Below, piece after piece: positions 7,742 to 16,003 of a stretch of DNA of 36,631 nt; the stretch's first letter is position 1; every line of letters begins with the position of its first letter. The stretch covers positions 1 to 36,631 of the forward strand of contig CAAFLE010000042.1 of NCBI GenBank assembly GCA_900763675.1, given 5' to 3'. The notes beneath the pieces were generated by a model. It saw nothing but the letters and a program-made list of their open reading frames with translations. It ran no database searches and was not told the DNA's origin. The translations under genes and the position numbers were made by a program. The stretch is from an uncultured Oscillospiraceae bacterium (GTDB taxonomy: Bacteria; Bacillota; Clostridia; Oscillospirales; Oscillospiraceae).

Positions 7742-8566
7742 ATGAGCGGACGAAGTCGAATCAGCGTGGTCGTCCCGGCGTGGCGGGCGGAGAAAACGCT
7801 TGCCGCCACGCTCGATTCCATCCTCTGCCAGACATGGCGGGAGATCGAGGTGCTTGTCGTGGACGACGCCTCGCCGGACGGGACGCTTGCCCTGGCGCAG
7901 CGCTACGCCTCGCGGGATGAGCGCGTGCGCGTGCTTGCGCAGCCGGAAAACGGCGGCGTGTCAAATGCCCGCAACCGCGGCGTGCGCGAAGCGCGGGGCG
8001 AGTGGATCGCCTTTCTGGACAGCGACGATCTCTGGATGCCGGAAAAGCTCGAACGGCAGATGGCGCTTGCGGCGCAGCATCCGGAGGCGGGACTTTTCTA
8101 CACCGGCTCCGCGTTCATCTCCGAGGACGATAAAAAATACGGCTATATCCTGTCCGTGCCGGAGCGGGTCAATTACCGCCGCCTGCTGGGGCAGAATGTC
8201 GTCTCCTGCTCGTCGGTGCTTGTCCGCCGGGAGCTGATGGAGCGCTACCCGATGGGCAGCGACGCCATCCATGAGGACTTTGCCGTGTGGCTCAGAGTGC
8301 TGCGGGAGCAGCCGTGGGCATACGGCGTCAACGAGCCGCTGCTCGTCTACCGCGTGTCGCGCTCGTCCAAATCCGGCAACAAGCTCAAGGCGGCGCGGAT
8401 GACGTTCGGTACCTACCGCTTTGTGCGCGTTCCGCTGCCGCTCGCGGTGTGGAGCGGCGTGCTGTATACGATCCACGGCGTCCGGAAATACCGCGCCATC
8501 CGCGCCTCGCTCACGGAGGAGCCGTTCGCGCTTCCCACTGCCGAAACCCGATCGGAGAAAGAATGA
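7742..8566 (+). CDS. Family 2-like glycosyltransferase
   Basis: The 274-residue protein has the GT-A fold signature of family 2, which transfers sugars from nucleotide donors with inversion. It shows 'ISVVVPAWRAEKTL' (7-20), 'VLVVDDASPDGT' (37-48), 'GVSNARNRGV' and the metal-binding DSDD at 93-96 followed by a Trp at 98. A later 'IHEDFAVWLRVL' is the usual catalytic-loop ED region, and 'VYRVSRSSKS' follows. A single hydrophobic stretch near the C-terminus (about 226-242) could touch the membrane. It is the first gene of the large operon and overlaps the next by 4 nt (ATGA). It probably adds one residue of the repeat unit; donor and acceptor are unknown. Confidence 0.92.
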   Translation: MSGRSRISVVVPAWRAEKTLAATLDSILCQTWREIEVLVVDDASPDGTLALAQRYASRDERVRVLAQPENGGVSNARNRGVREARGEWIAFLDSDDLWMPEKLERQMALAAQHPEAGLFYTGSAFISEDDKKYGYILSVPERVNYRRLLGQNVVSCSSVLVRRELMERYPMGSDAIHEDFAVWLRVLREQPWAYGVNEPLLVYRVSRSSKSGNKLKAARMTFGTYRFVRVPLPLAVWSGVLYTIHGVRKYRAIRASLTEEPFALPTAETRSEKE

Positions 8567-9684
8567 AACGAGTCTGTCATCTTACCAGCGTACACAGCAG
8601 CGACGATACGCGGGTATTCCATAAAGAATGCGTGTCGCTTGCCCGCGCCGGGTATGACGTCACGCTCGTCGCCCCCGGCGAGAGCCGGGAGGAGCAGGGC
8701 GTACACATCGTCGGCGTGGGGGAAAAGCCTGTTGGCACGCTCAACCGGCTCACGTCCCCGTTCGTGAAGCACGCCTTTGAAACGGCGCTCGCGCTCGACT
8801 GCGAGCTGTACCACCTGCACGATCCGGAGCTGCTGCCGTTCGCGCTGCGGCTCAAGCGGCGCGGGAAAACCGTGATTTTCGACAGCCATGAAATTTATGC
8901 CCTGCTCATCCAGGAAAAGGGGTATATCCCCGGCTTTCTCAAAAAGCCGGCGGCGGCGATCTACGGCGCGTGGGAAGCGGGCGTATTCCGAAAGCTCGAC
9001 GCGATCATTGTCCCCTGCACGTCGTATGGGAAAAACCCGTTTGAGAAGTGCGCGAAGCGCACCGTCTTTCTCGATAACCTTCCCGACGCCGGGCGCTTTC
9101 CGCCGCCGAAGCCGCCGTACCCGGATGCGGAAAACACCGTCGGCTATGTCGGCGGAGTGACCGCCGAGCGCGGCATTACGCGCCTGATCGAGGCGTGCGC
9201 CATCGCCGGGGCGCGTCTGCGCCTTGCCGGTCCTGTGTGGGGGACATATCTCAAGGAGCTGAAGCAGATGCCGCAGTTTTCCTGCGTGGAGTATGCCGGC
9301 GTTGTGCCGTATGCCTATGTGCCGGAATACTGCCGCCATTTTTCCGTCGGCATGGCGACGCTTCTGAACATCCACCAGTACATCAGCACCGACAACCTGC
9401 CGACCAAGGCGTTCGAGTATATGGGCGCGGGGCTGCCGATCATTTTGTCCGACACGCCGACGGCACGCGCCGTGGCGGCAAAGCACCCGTGCTGCCTCTG
9501 CGTAGACCCCGACAACGCCGAAGAGATCGCCGCCGCCATCCGAACACTGCTGGACGATCCCGAGCGCCGGAAGCGCATGGGCGAGTGCGGCTACCGGGCG
9601 CTGCAGGAAGAGTACAACTGGGAAAACGAAGAGAAAAAGCTGCTGGCGCTGTACGGGGAGCTTTTGCCCGGCAAAGGAGAATGA
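8563..9684 (+). CDS. Family 4-like (GT-B) glycosyltransferase
   Basis: The 373-residue protein looks like a retaining GT-B enzyme. The N-terminal domain opens 'LTSVHSSDDTRVFHKEC' and includes 'LYHLHDPELLPFALRLKR' and 'DSHEIY'. The C-terminal donor domain contains 'VGYVGGVTAERGITRLIEAC' and 'TKAFEYMGAGLPII' (about 280-295), the family's donor-binding segment. The start at 8563 overlaps the previous stop (ATGA) and has GGAG 5 nt upstream. A longer in-frame reading from 8287 would overlap the first glycosyltransferase heavily and is rejected. It should act on lipid-linked intermediates at the cytoplasmic face. The sugar specificity is not readable. Confidence 0.9.
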   Translation: MKRVCHLTSVHSSDDTRVFHKECVSLARAGYDVTLVAPGESREEQGVHIVGVGEKPVGTLNRLTSPFVKHAFETALALDCELYHLHDPELLPFALRLKRRGKTVIFDSHEIYALLIQEKGYIPGFLKKPAAAIYGAWEAGVFRKLDAIIVPCTSYGKNPFEKCAKRTVFLDNLPDAGRFPPPKPPYPDAENTVGYVGGVTAERGITRLIEACAIAGARLRLAGPVWGTYLKELKQMPQFSCVEYAGVVPYAYVPEYCRHFSVGMATLLNIHQYISTDNLPTKAFEYMGAGLPIILSDTPTARAVAAKHPCCLCVDPDNAEEIAAAIRTLLDDPERRKRMGECGYRALQEEYNWENEEKKLLALYGELLPGKGE

Positions 9685-9687
9685 ACC

Positions 9688-10917
9688 ATGCTTGATGCAT
9701 CCGTATACCGCCGCATCCGGGAAGAATACGGCTTTCCCGTCTATATTCTCGACTCCGACCGGCTGTGCGAAAATTACCGGCTGCTGACCGCCGGCATGAG
9801 CGCCGGTTACGCGCCGTACCGTGCGGCGTATTCCTATAAAACCAACTACACACCCCGCATCGTGTCGCTTGTGCATACGCTCGGCGGCATGGCGGAGGTC
9901 GTTTCCGGCATGGAATATGCGCTTGCCCGCCGCGTGGGCAACGCGCCGGAGAACATCCTCTTCAACGGTCCCTGCAAGGGGGCGGACGGGATCGCCGCGC
10001 TGCTCGAAGGCGCGTGTGTCGTCATTGACAACGAGGAGGAGCTTGCCGCGGTGGTGCGCTCTGCCGCGGCGCACCCGGAGCGCGTATGCCATACTGCGCT
10101 TCGGCTCCACGTTGACATCGGCAGCGGCAAGCCCTCGCGTTTCGGTCTGCGGACCGAGCCGGAGTATCTGCAAAAGATCGTGTCGCGGCTCCGCGCCGGG
10201 AAAAACCTCTCCTTTGACGGCATCCAGTGCCACATCAGCGGCAGCCGCAGCATTGCCGGCTGGGAGAGCCGGGCGCGGGTCATGCTCGCGCTCGCCAAAG
10301 AGCTTTTCCCCGCCGCGCCGCCGAGGTTCATCGACCTCGGCAGCGGGATGTTCGGGCGTCTGCCGGAGGCAATGCGAGCCTCGTTCGCCCAGCCCATCCC
10401 GACGTTCGAGGAATACGGCGCGGCGGTCGGAGCGCTCTTTGCCGCGGAGTACGGCGCTCTGCCGGAGAGCGAGCGCCCGACGCTCATCACCGAACCCGGC
10501 ACGACGCTTGTGGCGGACACGATGCAGTTTGCCGCGCCCGTAACGGCGATCAAATCCCTGCCGGGGAACGACTGCGCCGTGCTGGACGCGAGCATCCATA
10601 CCGTCGGCGTCATCTCGCAGATGCGCAATCTCCCGCTGCTCGTTCTCGACGCGGAAACACCGCGGGAAACTCTGAATTTTACCGGGTACACGTGTCTGGA
10701 ATACGACGTGCTGTACCGCGGCTATACGGGACCGCTGGACGTCGGAAGCAGCGTCGTTTTCGATAACATCGGCTCGTATTCCAACGTTCTCAAGCCGCCG
10801 TTTATCCATCCCGACGTTCCCATGGTGGAATACCGGCGGAGCGATGATTCCCTGCGTCTCATCAAGCGGGCGCAGACGGCGGAGGACATTTTCTCCCACT
10901 ATGTTTTTGAGGAGTGA
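9688..10917 (+). CDS. LysA-like PLP-dependent decarboxylase (fold type III)
   Basis: The 409-residue protein has the alanine-racemase-like barrel plus beta domain of the Orn/DAP decarboxylase family. K51 in 'AAYSYKTN' should bind PLP, H182 in 'CHISGS' should stack on the ring, and 'DLGSGMFG' (216-223) is the phosphate loop. 'EPG' is at 269-271, C336 sits where the cross-subunit catalytic Cys is expected, and the 'GSY' at 362-364 replaces the usual GAY. After EPG there is Thr rather than the Arg typical of DAP decarboxylase, so the substrate is probably not meso-diaminopimelate. It lies 3 nt after the glycosyltransferase and 6 nt before an ATP-grasp gene, inside a glycan operon. This suggests it makes an amine that is attached to the glycan, which is inference. 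It could still be a diverged lysA. Confidence 0.85.
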   Translation: MLDASVYRRIREEYGFPVYILDSDRLCENYRLLTAGMSAGYAPYRAAYSYKTNYTPRIVSLVHTLGGMAEVVSGMEYALARRVGNAPENILFNGPCKGADGIAALLEGACVVIDNEEELAAVVRSAAAHPERVCHTALRLHVDIGSGKPSRFGLRTEPEYLQKIVSRLRAGKNLSFDGIQCHISGSRSIAGWESRARVMLALAKELFPAAPPRFIDLGSGMFGRLPEAMRASFAQPIPTFEEYGAAVGALFAAEYGALPESERPTLITEPGTTLVADTMQFAAPVTAIKSLPGNDCAVLDASIHTVGVISQMRNLPLLVLDAETPRETLNFTGYTCLEYDVLYRGYTGPLDVGSSVVFDNIGSYSNVLKPPFIHPDVPMVEYRRSDDSLRLIKRAQTAEDIFSHYVFEE

Positions 10918-10923
10918 AAAGCC

Positions 10924-11991
10924 ATGAATGACTGCACGGTCCTGATGACCGGCTGCGGAGCGCCGGGAGCGCCGGGGATCATCCGGTGCCTGCGCCGGAA
11001 CGGCGAGCGGAACATCCGCATCGTCGCCGTAGACCGCAACGAAAATGCCGGCGCCCGCGATCTTGTGGACGCATTTTATACCGTTCCCTCGGCGGAGAAG
11101 GAGAACTTCATCCCCGCCGTGCTGGACGTCTGCCGCCGGGAGGGCGTGCAGGTCGTCATCCCCATCGTGACGCGGGAGCTGATGAAGTTTGCCCGTGCGC
11201 GGTCGGAATTTGAATCACTCGGCATCCGCGTGTCCGTTATGGAGCCGGAAGCGCTTGAGATCGTCAACAACAAGGCGCACCTGCTCGACGCCATGCGCTC
11301 GCACGGTCTGCGCACGCCGGAATACCGCCACGCGCACACTGTCGAGGAGCTGAAAGCCGCCTGCGCCGCGCTGGGCTACCCGGAAAGGGCGCTGTGCGTC
11401 AAGGCGGCGGTCGGCAACGGCAGCCGCGGCATCCGGATGCTCGATCCGCACATTTCCCGGTTCGATCTTTTCTTTGAGCAGAAGCCCAACTCCATGTTCA
11501 TCAGCTATGAGGAGCTGCTCTGCACGCTCTCCGAGCGGGAGAGCATGCCGGAAATGCTCGTTATGGAATATCTCCCCGGCACGGAATACAGCGTGGACTT
11601 CCTCGCCGACCACGGAACGCCGCTCTACACCGTTTCGCGCCGCGGTCTTTCGGTCGTCACGAGCAACATGATGTCGCTCGTCGTGGACGATAACCGCGCC
11701 GTGCAGGACATCTGCACGCAGGTTGTGAAAACGCTCCGGCTGGACGGCAACTTCGGCTTTGATCTTCTCTATAACGCGAACGACGAAACGCCGTATGTCA
11801 TCGAGATCAACCCGCGTCTGACGGCGGGCGTCGTCTCCTGCGCGGCGGCGGGCGTGAATCTGCCGTATCTCGGCGTAAAGCGGCTGCTCGGCGAGCCGCT
11901 GCCGGAGGCAAAGCCGCATCTCGGCACGCGGATGTCCCGCCGGTATCAGGAGGCGTTTTTCGACGCTGACGGGAACCGGCTCGACTGGTAA
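10924..11991 (+). CDS. ATP-grasp ligase (carbamoyl-phosphate-synthase-like)
   Basis: The 355-residue protein is an ATP-grasp enzyme, a family that joins a carboxylate, activated as acyl phosphate, to an amine or similar nucleophile. It begins with a pre-ATP-grasp Rossmann-like domain ('VLMTGCGAPGAPGIIRCL'). Lysines K117 and K160 fit the nucleotide-binding positions, with 'GNGSRGI' (164-170) as the glycine-rich loop. 'MEYLPGTEYSVDF' (214-226) and the magnesium-binding 'EINPR' (294-298) follow. It lies between the decarboxylase and the PIG-L deacetylase genes, with AAGGAG of the next gene just after its stop. A role in amide-linking an amine or amino acid to a sugar is inference; the substrates cannot be read. 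Confidence 0.88.
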   Translation: MNDCTVLMTGCGAPGAPGIIRCLRRNGERNIRIVAVDRNENAGARDLVDAFYTVPSAEKENFIPAVLDVCRREGVQVVIPIVTRELMKFARARSEFESLGIRVSVMEPEALEIVNNKAHLLDAMRSHGLRTPEYRHAHTVEELKAACAALGYPERALCVKAAVGNGSRGIRMLDPHISRFDLFFEQKPNSMFISYEELLCTLSERESMPEMLVMEYLPGTEYSVDFLADHGTPLYTVSRRGLSVVTSNMMSLVVDDNRAVQDICTQVVKTLRLDGNFGFDLLYNANDETPYVIEINPRLTAGVVSCAAAGVNLPYLGVKRLLGEPLPEAKPHLGTRMSRRYQEAFFDADGNRLDW

Positions 11992-12006
11992 AAAGGAGCG
12001 GATACG

Positions 12007-12630
12007 ATGAAAAAGGTTCTTGTTCTCGCGCCCCACACGGACGACGGCGAGCTGGGCTGCGGCGGCACGGTCGCCCGGCTGCTCGAAGAGGGCAGCGAGG
12101 TGCATTTCGCGGTGTTCTCCACGTGCGCGGAGTCGCTTCCGGCGGGCTTTCCGGCGGACGAGCTGAAAACGGAGTTTCTCTCCGCCATGGAGAGCTACGG
12201 TATCCCGGCGGAGCGGATTGCGATCTTTGATTTTCCCGTGCGCCATTTTCCGACGCACCGGCAGGACATACTGGAAGAGATGGTGCGGCTCAACCGGCGC
12301 ATCGCGCCCGATCTGGTGTTTGCCCCCTCGCTGCATGACGTGCATCAGGATCACCACACCATCGCCGAGGAAGCCATCCGCGCTTTCAAGCACACGAGCA
12401 TCCTCGGCTACGAGGAGCCGTGGAACAACCTGACGTTCAACAATCAGGTCTATGTAACGCTCGAAGAGCGCCATGTGGAAGCAAAAATCGCCGCCGTGGA
12501 GCGGTACATTTCGCAGCGCGGGCGCGTTTACGCCTCCGGCGAGTACATCCGCTCTCTGGCGATGAGCCACGGCGTACAGATCGGGCGGCAGTACGCCGAG
12601 GTCTTTGAGACCGAGCGCTGGATCCTCTGA
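12007..12630 (+). CDS. PIG-L/LmbE family zinc deacetylase
   Basis: The 207-residue protein matches the LmbE/PIG-L family, whose members remove N-acetyl groups from GlcNAc-containing molecules. The motif 'APHTDDGELGCGGT' (8-21) supplies H10 and D13 as metal ligands and D12 as general base. The second motif 'SLHDVHQDHHT' (108-118) supplies the distal His. It has no signal peptide, so it should act on a cytoplasmic sugar nucleotide or lipid-linked intermediate. It follows the ATP-grasp gene by 15 nt with AAGGAG at 11993-11998. A freed amine would be a natural acceptor for that ligase, which is inference. Confidence 0.9.
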   Translation: MKKVLVLAPHTDDGELGCGGTVARLLEEGSEVHFAVFSTCAESLPAGFPADELKTEFLSAMESYGIPAERIAIFDFPVRHFPTHRQDILEEMVRLNRRIAPDLVFAPSLHDVHQDHHTIAEEAIRAFKHTSILGYEEPWNNLTFNNQVYVTLEERHVEAKIAAVERYISQRGRVYASGEYIRSLAMSHGVQIGRQYAEVFETERWIL

Positions 12631-12671
12631 CACCCCGCCGCGAACGCCCTGCGGCGCAAGAAAGGAACGCC

Positions 12672-13778
12672 ATGAAAAAAATCCTGCTGGTTTTCGGCAC
12701 ACGGCCGGAAGCGATCAAAATGTGTCCGCTCGTACAGGAGCTGCGCACCCGCCGGGAGGTGCAGACCGTCGTCTGCGTGACCGGGCAGCACCGCGAAATG
12801 CTCGATCAGGTGCTGGAAGCGTTTTCCGTTGTGCCGGACTACGATCTTTCCATTATGAAAGGGCAGCAGACGCTTTTTGACGTTACGACCAATATCCTGG
12901 AGCGTATCAAAGCCGTTCTGGAAAAGGAGCGGCCCGACGTTGTGCTTGTCCACGGCGACACGACGACGACGTTCGTCTCCGCACTCGCGTGCTTCTATCT
13001 GCAAATTCCGGTGGGCCACGTCGAGGCGGGACTGCGCACCCACAACATTTACAGCCCCTATCCCGAGGAATTCAACCGGCAGGCGGTATCCATCATCAGC
13101 CGGTACAACTTTGCTCCCACCGAGCAGGCAAAGGAAAACCTTCTCGCCGAGGGACGCGGCGGCGACGGCATTTATGTGACCGGCAACACGGTCATCGACG
13201 CGCTGAAAACGACCGTCCGCGCCGACTATACCCATCCGGAGCTGGAATGGGCGGTCGGCAAGCGGCTCATCCTCATCACGGCGCACCGCCGGGAAAATCT
13301 CGGCGAGCCGATGCGCCATATGTTCCGCGCCATCCGCCGCGTGCTGGACGAACACGACGACGTGCGGGCGATCTACCCCATCCACCGCAACCCGGCGGTG
13401 CGGGAAGCGGCGGCGGAGATTTTCGGAGACGACGAGCGGATCCATATCATCGAGCCGCTGGACGTGCTGGATTTCCACAATTTCCTTGCGCGGAGCTACC
13501 TCGTTCTCACCGACAGCGGCGGCATCCAGGAGGAAGCGCCGAGTCTCGGAAAGCCGGTCCTCGTCATGCGCGACACGACCGAGCGCCCCGAGGGCGTCGC
13601 CGCCGGAACGCTCCGGCTGGTCGGTACGCAGGAGCAGCCCATTTACGAGAGCTTCACGGAGCTTTTGGACGACGCCGCGGCGTATGAGAAAATGAGCCGT
13701 ACCGCCAACCCCTACGGCGACGGCTTTGCCTGCCGCCGCATCGCGGACGTGCTGTGCCGCATCGGAAAGAGAGGATAG
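12672..13778 (+). CDS. wecB: UDP-N-acetylglucosamine 2-epimerase, non-hydrolysing
   Basis: The 368-residue protein interconverts UDP-GlcNAc and UDP-ManNAc. It has the 'VFGTRPEAIKM' start typical of WecB/MnaA. The expected catalytic residues are present: D96 in 'HGDTTTT', E118 in 'HVEAGLRT', the acidic pair of 'YPEEFNR' (131-136) and H205 in 'AHRREN'. 'LTDSGGIQEEAPSLGKPVLVMR' is split here as LTDSGGIQEEAP then the conserved proline and RxxTERPE region. Length is normal for the family. A 41-nt gap before it is the largest in the first half of the operon. Its UDP-ManNAc could feed a ManNAc or ManNAcA residue of the glycan, or teichoic-acid linkage-unit synthesis. Confidence 0.93.
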   Translation: MKKILLVFGTRPEAIKMCPLVQELRTRREVQTVVCVTGQHREMLDQVLEAFSVVPDYDLSIMKGQQTLFDVTTNILERIKAVLEKERPDVVLVHGDTTTTFVSALACFYLQIPVGHVEAGLRTHNIYSPYPEEFNRQAVSIISRYNFAPTEQAKENLLAEGRGGDGIYVTGNTVIDALKTTVRADYTHPELEWAVGKRLILITAHRRENLGEPMRHMFRAIRRVLDEHDDVRAIYPIHRNPAVREAAAEIFGDDERIHIIEPLDVLDFHNFLARSYLVLTDSGGIQEEAPSLGKPVLVMRDTTERPEGVAAGTLRLVGTQEQPIYESFTELLDDAAAYEKMSRTANPYGDGFACRRIADVLCRIGKRG

Positions 13779-13783
13779 CGCCC

Positions 13784-14914
13784 ATGTTCGTCGTTCTTGC
13801 TCCCGACTACCCGTCGCCGGAGAATCCGAGCGTCAACGCCTTCGTCCACAGCCGCATTCTCTCCTATAAGCAGCAGGGAACGGAGGTCGCCGCGTTCGTC
13901 GTGACCGGCGCGGGCGGGAAAACGCAGTATGAATACGACGGCGTGCCGGTATACCGCGGCTCGCCGGAGGATTTTGCCCGCTTTGCCGCGGAGACGAAAA
14001 CGGCGTTTGCCGCCGTCCATTTCATCGACGAGAACATGATCCGGGCGCTGGAGCTGGTGGAAAAGCCCATGCCCGTGTTCATTTTTGTCCACGGCGCGGA
14101 GGCGCTCTACTGGTACGAACGCATTTTTCCCGGTATGCTCCGCTCGCCGCGGCTGCTGGCGGGGTTCGTGAAGGGCGCATTTTACGGCGTCTACCGTATC
14201 CGGACGATCCGCCGCTTTCTGGCGGAGACGCGCCATACCTGCCGGTTCATCACCGTGTCCGAATGGATGAAGGAAAAGGCGGTGAAAAACTGGCGCTGCT
14301 CCGGCGCAAGCGCCGATTGGGAGATCATCCCCAACATCGTGAGCGAAGAGCGCTTCCCGTACCGGGAGAAAGCGCCGGAAATGCGTCTGCGGTTTCTTAC
14401 GATCCGCTCGTTCGACACCGGAAAATATGCCAACGACCTTACGGTGAAGATCATTCTTGCGCTGCGCAGCCATCCGCGCTTTGCGGAAATGCATTTCACG
14501 ATCTACGGAAAGGGACGTCTTTTCCAAAGCACGCTCGCGCCGCTGCGCTCGCTGGAGAATGTGGAGATCCACGAGCGGTTTGTAAACGCTGCGGAGATCG
14601 CCCGTCTGCACGCGGAAAACGGCGTTTTCCTCTGCCCGACGCGGCAGGACGCGCAGGGCGTTTCCATGTGCGAGGCGATGAGCAGCGGTCTCGTCCCGGT
14701 GACACTGTATAATACGGCGATCCCCGAGTATCTGCCGGAGGACGAACGGCTGGTCTGCCGCAGTCTGGACGACATGATCGCGCTGACGCGCCGTCTCGTG
14801 GACGAGCCGGAGACGTTCCGCACTCTTTCCGGGCTGTGCAGCCGCTTTATCCGCGAAAAATGCGGCGCAGAAAATACGACGGAGCGGGAACGGAAGCTGT
14901 TTCTCGGAATGTGA
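13784..14914 (+). CDS. Family 4-like (GT-B) glycosyltransferase
   Basis: The 376-residue protein is a GT-B enzyme. Its N-terminal part carries 'LAPDYPSPENPSVNAFVHSR', the usual opening of enzymes that read a linear donor. The middle has 'ITVSEWMKEKAV' and 'IIPNIVSEERF', the hinge. The C-terminal donor site includes 'PTRQDAQGVSMCEAMSSGLV', with the E-x7-E-like region near residues 290-300. The start at 13784 follows GAGAGGA by about 8 nt; ATG at 13754 lies inside the previous gene and lacks a site. It probably adds one sugar to the lipid-linked unit. Confidence 0.9.
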   Translation: MFVVLAPDYPSPENPSVNAFVHSRILSYKQQGTEVAAFVVTGAGGKTQYEYDGVPVYRGSPEDFARFAAETKTAFAAVHFIDENMIRALELVEKPMPVFIFVHGAEALYWYERIFPGMLRSPRLLAGFVKGAFYGVYRIRTIRRFLAETRHTCRFITVSEWMKEKAVKNWRCSGASADWEIIPNIVSEERFPYREKAPEMRLRFLTIRSFDTGKYANDLTVKIILALRSHPRFAEMHFTIYGKGRLFQSTLAPLRSLENVEIHERFVNAAEIARLHAENGVFLCPTRQDAQGVSMCEAMSSGLVPVTLYNTAIPEYLPEDERLVCRSLDDMIALTRRLVDEPETFRTLSGLCSRFIREKCGAENTTERERKLFLGM

Positions 14915-14920
14915 GAGAGT

Positions 14921-16003
14921 ATGCGGGTTTTATACATCAACTACATCGACATGGACGCCGTGACCTCCGGGTCCAAGGTGCGCCCGGTAAAAATGTATCA
15001 GGCGTTTCTGGACGAGGGACACGAGGTAAAGCTCCTCACCGGTGCGCAGAGCATTGCGGCGCGGAAAAAGCGGCGCGCCGCCGTGGCGGAGGTGCGCCGC
15101 TGGCTGGACACGAACCGCCCGGACATCTGCTACATAGAATCGCCGTACTACCCCATCCTGTGGAGCTTTGACCGACGGCTTATCCGCCGCATCCACCGCA
15201 TGGGCGTTCCCATCGGGTACTTCTACCGGGACTTCCCGCACAAGCTGCCGGAGGAACCGGCGGGAAAGACCGGATTTGCCGAAAAACTGAAAAACATGGT
15301 TTTCTCGCTTCTCCGGCGCGTTACGGACCGGTTGCTCCGGTGCGCGGACATCGTCTATCTGCCGAGCCAACCGGCAAGCAAGCTGTTTTCCTACCGGGAT
15401 ATGCGCCCGCTGCCCCCGGCGGGGGAAAACCGGCTGGAGGGAAACCTGCCGGAGGAGCGCACCTGCATCTATGTCGGCGGCATCAACGGAACGTATGACG
15501 GAGCGCAGATGCTCGACGCCTTCCATATTCTCAACGCGGGCGGGGATACGTATCGTCTGATCCTTGTGTGCCGCAAAGCGGACTGGGAGAGCTTTGCCCA
15601 CCCGGATGCCGCGGCGCCGTGGCTGGAGGTGCATCACGTCTCCGGCGAGGAGCTGGTGCCGCTGTACCGGCGAGCAGCGCTTGCGCTGTGCTTGAATACG
15701 CCGAATCCGTATGATCATTACACGGTTTCGGTGAAGCTGTACGAATACATGAGCTACGGACTGCCCGTGGTCGTAAACGGCGCTCCGGAGATGGAGCGGC
15801 TTACCCGGGAAAACGGAACGGGGCTGGCGGTCGCTTACGGCGCGGAAAACGCCGCCGCCGCCGTCCGGGAGTTTTTCACGGACGAAACACTGCGGAAAAT
15901 GCTGTGCGGGCAGACTGCACGCACGCTGCTCAGCAACAATCTCTGGATACACCGCGTGCGTCAGGTGACGCATGAATTGACGGAAAGGAATCCAAGCCTT
16001 TGA
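14921..16003 (+). CDS. Glycosyltransferase, GT4-like and diverged
   Basis: The 360-residue protein has a GT-B-like layout, but its N-terminal domain is less typical. It opens 'VLYINYIDMDAVTSGSKVRP' and contains 'PDICYIESPYYPILWS' and 'YFYRDFPHKLPEE'. The C-terminal half shows 'CIYVGGINGTYDGAQML', 'EELVPLYRRAALALCLNTP' and 'SVKLYEYMSYGLPVVVN' (around residue 270), the donor-binding part. It is co-transcribed with neighbours, 6 nt after the previous stop and overlapping the next gene by 4 nt. Specificity is unknown. Confidence 0.85.
   Translation: MRVLYINYIDMDAVTSGSKVRPVKMYQAFLDEGHEVKLLTGAQSIAARKKRRAAVAEVRRWLDTNRPDICYIESPYYPILWSFDRRLIRRIHRMGVPIGYFYRDFPHKLPEEPAGKTGFAEKLKNMVFSLLRRVTDRLLRCADIVYLPSQPASKLFSYRDMRPLPPAGENRLEGNLPEERTCIYVGGINGTYDGAQMLDAFHILNAGGDTYRLILVCRKADWESFAHPDAAAPWLEVHHVSGEELVPLYRRAALALCLNTPNPYDHYTVSVKLYEYMSYGLPVVVNGAPEMERLTRENGTGLAVAYGAENAAAAVREFFTDETLRKMLCGQTARTLLSNNLWIHRVRQVTHELTERNPSL

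Noticed and set aside
8413..10899. An 828-residue minus-strand open frame
   Set aside because: It is antisense to a glycosyltransferase and the decarboxylase, both with clear motifs, and has low-complexity basic composition.
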